Origin: Psettodes erumei
Lineage: Eukaryota > Chordata > Actinopteri > Pleuronectiformes > Psettodidae
DNA length: 64,000 nucleotides
NCBI GenBank assembly: GCA_016785225.1
Contig: JAFBJZ010000857.1
Location: forward strand, 1,364,001-1,428,000
Direction: 5' to 3'
Shown here: positions 58,613-64,000 of the stretch, in pieces
Numbering within the stretch: the stretch's first letter is position 1
How the letters are laid out: each line of letters starts with the position of its first letter
Made by a program: the position numbers and the translations under genes
Notes under the pieces: generated by a model
Told to the model about the DNA's origin: nothing
Seen by the model: only the letters and a program-made list of their open reading frames with translations
Databases searched by the model: none

Positions 58613-60859
58613 ACTTGCTTTCAAGTGATAACAAACAGAAACCTAGCTATTCATTTTACAAGATTCTGTTCATTTTACATCATGAATGTAGAAGTGTGCA
58701 CAGTAAGGGAGCTGATTTGGGGTCTTACAAAGTTTCCCTGTTAACAGTCACACTCAAAATGAAAATACAGTGATTTTTTTTCTTAAGTAAAAACACACCT
58801 TTTTCTGATTCTCATCCTCTGTCCTGAAACCTCTCATGCTGTATCCATTTAGAATAAATGGTCTTGCTTACTGTATTGACATTTAGCTGGCTTCTTCAGC
58901 ATCTAGAGGAAAGTGTCACCAGATTCCAACATCTGACATCAGGAGATTGTGAACATCCCTGGGGAGACAGACAGAGAGGCAGAAGTAGGGCACAGTGACT
59001 AATCCTCAAATCAGCTGCAGTTTCCGTCCCTGCACGGCAAACCTATAATCTGTGAGCCAGGCCGCCCCCCACGAGGACAGTCCCGTGGCTTTTGGCTCCA
59101 GCTGTTTGATGGGTGGGTTAAGAGGTCAAGTGGGCTCAGCCAGACGTGCTGCTCTGCTTGTTGCAGAACACGGTAAGCCTAACAACATCCAGTCACTGTA
59201 ACATATTCTGTATAGGCCCCGTGCAGTGCCGGGTCAAGTCCGTTACTTTACCTCACTGGAGAGGCTGGAGGGTGAGGGAGGGGGGGTAGGAGACAGCTGT
59301 GTTCAGAGGGAGTGATGGTGTGAGATGGTTCTGCAGAATGAAGACTTGTAGGTTTAGAATTTGTTTTTTTCAAGAATGTCTGGGGACATTTTTTTTATTA
59401 ATTTCAAAGATTTCTACGGCTGGGTTTTAGTCTTATAAAGGGATTTATTGACAATAAATGCATTTAACAGCTGAAGAGCTGGTGGAGACAGAAACCGAGC
59501 TAAAAGGAGAGTGAATGCTGAACTGACATTTGTTAGGTGGCTGTACAGTGGACATGATTCATGGGTGCTGATGTTTCTCTGTGTCTGCTGGATGTGTGAA
59601 TATATTCTGTTACAAATTCATAGTCATCAAAATTGAATTTAAGTAAGAGTACATAAGTTTTATCTCAACTTAATCCACTAGGGTTAGGGTTAGGTGGTCT
59701 TGACAAAGGTACCTAATGCTTACCATGTTATATTATAACATAGCGCACCGGACCATTGTCACTGACCTATATGCATATAAACATTATTTTAATGACTGCT
59801 TTTAATCATTTTGTATTGGGTATTGGAATATAACAATGCAGCATATTTAACAAGCAGATCATATGTTGTATTGAAATTCTGAATCTGTCAAGTAATTAAT
59901 AACTTTGGCTATATTATAAAATAAATCTATTTCTCTCTGAAATATCACCTGTACTTAATTGAATAGTAACACCACTGTTAGTGAAACCAGTGTGATACCT
60001 TGTGCTGTGTTTAATGTGGCTTAATCAGTTCTCAATGTGTCCAGCACTGATTTGCATGTGTGTCACTACCTGTAGTAAGTACAGGCGGAAAGTCTTTTAA
60101 CGGCTCAGTCTCAACAGGAACAGAAGAACAAAAAAGCATCAGAACAGTGAGGCTTTCCATGTAACTATGAACATTAATGAGCACAAAGAGAAAGGAATTC
60201 ATAACACACGCTCTTATTTTCAGCTCCTTCCTCCAGGCATTAAAATGTGGAAAGATATGGGGTAGAAAAAGTCTGTCACATGACCAGTTATCTAGGTGAA
60301 TACACCTAAAGTGATTGCATCTGCCATTTCCAGAACAAAACAGTCTCTCTCTCTCTGTTCTGGCAATCATTTTCAAAAGCATGTCAAAGAACAACCCAAT
60401 GCTTCTCAACACACTTCCTGTCACACTTGACTGGTTCCCCCACTTTGTGTTCTGACAGAGTGAGTACCTCTCTGTGCGAGGAAAGGCCAGTCACTGACAC
60501 ACTCTGAGCATGTGTGACCCGAAGCTACACTCACCTTCCACAGACCTCTGACTGGCCGGCTAATGAAAAGGAACTGATTGATGTTCTGATGTCCTCATGT
60601 ACACACTGGAGCATGATACTCCAGTTACACTACATCAGAGAAATGGAAAATATACATTTGAGATGGCTATTTAGTGACGCAGTCCTTCACACAGTTTGTA
60701 CACCAGAGAGCAATGGCAAACTTGCTGTGGCTCAGTATGTGATTAACAATGGTAAAGCTCCCAAGATCTCCAGAGCAATCACTGCCTGTATCACTCACAA
60801 TCAAATCATCTCTACTAACCTCAGATTATTAGATATTTCTAAATGATCATTGATCATTA

Positions 60860-61050
60860 TTTGTCATTCTTACCATGTGCAGTGTACACAAGAAGAATGA
60901 AATGCAGTTGTACGGTTTCAGGGTGTGAGTAGTAGTAAATAAATTTAAAAAGTACAGATAAGACATAACATAATGCAAACACGGAAATCCACAGGGATGA
61001 AACTTGAAAATGAAATCCTTCAGGGCCTCCCAAAACATGAAGGACTTTGT
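60860..61050 (-). repeat. Probable LINE 3' tail fragment, - strand
   Basis: TTTGTCATTCTTACCATGTG and ACACAAGAAGAATGAAATGC resemble the 3' terminal region of L2-type LINEs, complemented. There is no reverse transcriptase nearby. The open minus frame over it (60847-61239) shows no known domain. Confidence 0.45.
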
Positions 61051-61789
61051 TATGACATTTGGGTGTGCAGAATACAGGCACACTTTCCTCCAGGGAAAGA
61101 TGGAGAGGAGTGTTGTTGCTGATATGAGCTCAACCACTGTTCCCTCTATGTCCTTGTACCTGATAATCCCCTGATTAGACATAACCATTAAATTAGGTTG
61201 GCTATCTTTAGGAAGACTGGTTGTGTTCATTTGTTCCATTTTCAGACTCCCTTGTAGAAAAACTGATGTTTGCCCTCTTTTATGAATGACTGCGTGAAAG
61301 GCCTTCAGTCAGACCTGAAATGCTCACAGCTTGACTTGCACAAGTTAAACCAACATTTTAATTTAATATCCCATTCATAGTGTAACTTTGTCAGTGTGAG
61401 TAATGTTTTATGTTTCAGATAAACGGTAAACCCATTTTGCCCTCCACCCTCACGCTCCCTGTGCCTTATTTTGATTTATCTTTTTGTACGTTGTTCGCAT
61501 TTCCAACTGTAAAAAAGAAATTCCAACTCAGTGAACTTGAACCTACCCTAAAGTGTTATAAGCAGCATCGCTTAAATCCGTCAGATTAGTCAAAATCTTC
61601 TGAACATACATAAAGAATATGAATGTGATCTTCTGGACAGATTTGATATTCTGCCGCTCGAGGCCTCCACCATATCCTGCAATCCAGCTGACCGACTTCC
61701 GTTCTTCTTCTTCCCCTGTGTGCTTGTTATTTGTGGTGATAACAGTTTACAACTCTTGGGTGCCACATGTTGTTCCACGCAGCAGAACC

Positions 61790-62121
61790 TCTGACTGACA
61801 GGAGCGGACGACCCGCCTCCGCGCCCCCGCAGCCGTCCAATGAGGCTGCGGAGCGGGGACGAGCCTTCAGCGGCAGCCTCTCATTTCTCACTACGGTTCC
61901 ACCGTAACACACAGGCAGTCATGTGACTGTCATATAGTAGAACTCGGCGAGCGCTCCGTCCAGTCGAATGCTGCTGCTGCTGCTGCTGTTGTATGGCGCG
62001 TCTCAAGGACAAACCCCGCTCTGCTCACACACGCACACACTGTCCCGTCGGATGCAGCGGATAAAAGCGAGCCTCCCCTTGCCGTCCGCACCGGGAATGT
62101 ATTTATTGTGAGGAGAACGAG
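61790..62121 (+). promoter_or_regulatory. CpG-rich promoter and 5' exon of a downstream gene
   Basis: The stretch is GC- and CpG-rich, with GCCTCCGCGCCCCCGC (Sp1/KLF-type), a CCAAT box at 61837-61841, (CTG)6 at 61971-61988 and a TATA-like ATAAAAG at 62061-62067. It ends at AACGAG followed by GTAAGT (donor at 62122). No long coding frame spans it, so a 5' untranslated first exon of about 30-180 bases is the simplest reading. The gene itself is outside the window. Confidence 0.5.
61971..61988. repeat. (CTG)6 trinucleotide repeat
   Basis: Six perfect CTG units, followed by TTG, inside the candidate promoter/first exon. Confidence 0.9.
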
Positions 62122-63972
62122 GTAAGTGTGGAGCTTGATTTCTCTGCTGACGGGTTCAGGGGCGCGTGTTTCTGCTCGGTGCCACAGCCTGCGCCGCAGG
62201 ACGAAAACATGTTTACGTTGAAAGCGGAGACGCGCGCCAACTCACGCGTTATGCACGGCGGCACAACACAGGCGCACGGTCCCGCGGCCCGCTGTGGACC
62301 AGGGGTTCGGATTCAGCTCACTTTCACGACCCAACGGAAATGAATGAATTTAGAGTTCTGGTCTCCTGTGCCTCTAAGTTTTCCGATCCGCCGCAAAATC
62401 TGACTGGGCAGATCGGGAGCAGAGTGCGGTTATGTAATTATTATTCTGAAAATAAACTGGTGACATTTTGTTGAGTTATAATTTAGATGCGCTGGGGCTA
62501 TAATTCATATTTTAGATGAATTATAATGATACATTATATGCACCAGTAGTAGAAGAATGCACTCAGTTATTAGGAGATGATGTCTCTACGAACATGTGCT
62601 AGATATACAAATGCAAATACAACATTTAATGCCATACCTGCCTGATGACTGATTCAATGCTCTTTAATTGTCCGGGCAGGCAGGTGATTTATGCATGCAC
62701 ACTGCTGCCCACTGCCCCATGCCTGTTTTCTGATAATAATGTTGACAGTTTTTCCCCCCTCTGACTGGGTTTACTCTCGGTCACCGAGACCATACAGGGG
62801 CCCCTGGAAAGGGAGGAGGAGGAGGCAGAGTAAATGGGGGGAGTCATGGTCTATGCTCCCTGTTCAAGAAAAATAACCTTTTTATGAAGTCTATAGTGAG
62901 ACATGCAAAGATGCATTTGAACGGCATACTCATATTTTTATACATGAAGCAACTGATGTATAAGTCATCATGCTCATGCCCTAATATTTAAACTGGCCCC
63001 CATGGAAAGAGAAGAGAAAAGTAATCCAATTACAACAAGAATAAAAGAATAATGTAAAAAAAAAAAAAAAAACAAACACGAAAAAGCCATAGAGACTGAT
63101 GAAAGCCTAACTGACTGACTGAAGTCGGTATGTGAAATCTCCAGAGTGATATCTGAGCATATAAGAAAGTAAACCACAGCCACTGCATTAGGTGAAAATC
63201 ACAGGACAAAGGAACTTAATACTGTAAAAGAATGCCTCCACAAAAGTGACTGATTGATTGGATTTTTCAATTTGGTGGTTGCTTTCTAGTCATCTCTCAC
63301 TGTTGCACTACAATTATAGTATGCATTTAAAAGTCCAAATAAATACTGTGTTGTAGTAATGCCACTGGATTAGTGAAAAGTATTTACATGTTGAAATGAC
63401 TTCTGTGGGCATAGTGCATCACTGCACTTGTTGGATAATAGTGTATGTGGAGAAAATCCTGCATGTATTCTTTCTAGATTTATGTTTTGCGCTCTGTCTG
63501 CAGATGGCTGGCATTTTTGAGCCATCAAGTTTTTATAATTATGTATTTTTTCTCAGATATTTGCTTTTTATCTTTTGACAAACAGGTGACTTTTCAGGAC
63601 TCTTAAAACAACTATTAGAACTGTTCCTTAGCTCATAGCTGTCTGTGTAGAAAGCAACAGTCAGCATTTCTTTTATCCGTGACCGTTCCAAGACCTTAAC
63701 CATTTGTTTATTAGTGTTACCATGGTAACAAAGGTCTGGTATGTCCTAAAGGCCATACCCAAGGGCAGGGACAGACGACCTACGTGGTCATGAAGGTTGG
63801 AGAACCTGTTGAAACAAACATGTTGACAATGTAACTCCTTTGTGTTATGTAATAAGTTTATTTTTCACTGTGCTGTGTCACTGATATTGTGACGTGGCTG
63901 ATCGTAAATGACAACTCAAGTCAACTCAACTGTGTGTCTGAAATGCTACTGCAGCATTTGAGGTTTTTTCAG
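62122..63972. other. Probable first intron of the downstream gene
   Basis: The 5' 200 bases are CpG-rich, then the sequence turns AT-rich with a poly(A) run at about 63056-63072. No exon or domain was recognised. Confidence 0.35.
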
Positions 63973-64000
63973 GCTGACAGGCTGACAGATGGATCAGAGG
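63973..64000 (+). CDS. Possible start of a second exon (cut by window end)
   Basis: GGTTTTTTCAG makes a fair acceptor at 63971-63972. The sequence after it carries an ATG at 63989-63991 (reading MDQR) before the window ends. The context is compatible with the first coding exon after the untranslated exon, but there is too little to test. Confidence 0.22.

Larger units (their letters stand above)
55601..61780. other. Intergenic DNA, no gene recognised
   Basis: Between zxdc and the next CpG-rich promoter I see only a SINE, Tc1-like pieces, an L2-like tail and AT-rich sequence. Short frames lack recognisable domains. Confidence 0.55.

Noticed and set aside
59681..59693. GGGTTAGGGTTAGG, telomere-like
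   Set aside because: Only about two units, too short to call an interstitial telomeric repeat.
60514..60846. 110-residue + strand open frame
   Set aside because: No start context, splice borders or recognisable motif; length is within chance expectation for AT-rich DNA of this size.
60847..61239. 130-residue minus-strand open frame
   Set aside because: It overlaps an apparent LINE-type 3' tail and has no known domain, so it is treated as repeat sequence.

Overview
The window is vertebrate nuclear DNA, almost certainly from a ray-finned (perciform-like) fish. Small coding exons with GT-AG introns are scattered through AT-rich, repeat-laden DNA. The repeats are of fish type: L2/Rex-like LINE fragments, Tc1-like transposon relics, a Helentron, hAT-like non-autonomous copies, a tRNA-derived SINE and many (CA)n microsatellites. 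There are no bacterial operons, CRISPR arrays or canonical tRNA/rRNA genes. Paralogue and family names rest on sequence motifs and remembered family features, not on a database search.

Layout. (1) About 1-35300, + strand: the 3' three quarters of a copine gene of the CPNE5/8/9 subgroup, best matched to cpne9. Fourteen exons (6021-34746) encode the second C2 domain, the copine/vWA domain and the C-terminus (438 residues). The exons for the first C2 domain lie before the window or were not found in its first 6 kb. Its introns hold three Tc1/LINE relics, a fold-back MITE, a perfect 40-bp palindrome and microsatellites. (2) About 35300-48500: a mobile-element island. It contains a three-exon open frame I do not recognise (38602-39304), a degenerate Helentron (HUH Rep, Pif1-type helicase C-terminus, AP-like endonuclease; about 40450-44330), and two copies of one larger repeat. 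The second copy is interrupted by two hAT-like insertions with clear target-site duplications. (3) 49173-55083, + strand: a complete ten-exon zxdc-like gene. It predicts 1248 residues with ten C2H2 zinc fingers and a ZXD-family C-terminal region. It starts in a CpG-rich, GC-rich island. (4) About 55100-61750: intergenic DNA with a SINE, a Tc1-like fossil and an L2-like tail. (5) About 61790-64000: a CpG-rich promoter, an apparent untranslated first exon ending in a GTAAGT donor, and possibly the start of a second exon at the very end. Together these suggest the 5' end of another + strand gene.

The copine is expected to be a calcium-dependent phospholipid-binding protein. ZXDC is a nuclear zinc-finger co-activator. 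Nothing in the sequence ties the two functionally; they are simply neighbours in the same orientation. The least explained material is the 38.6-45.4 kb block, where open, phase-consistent exons lie beside and possibly within a Helentron.
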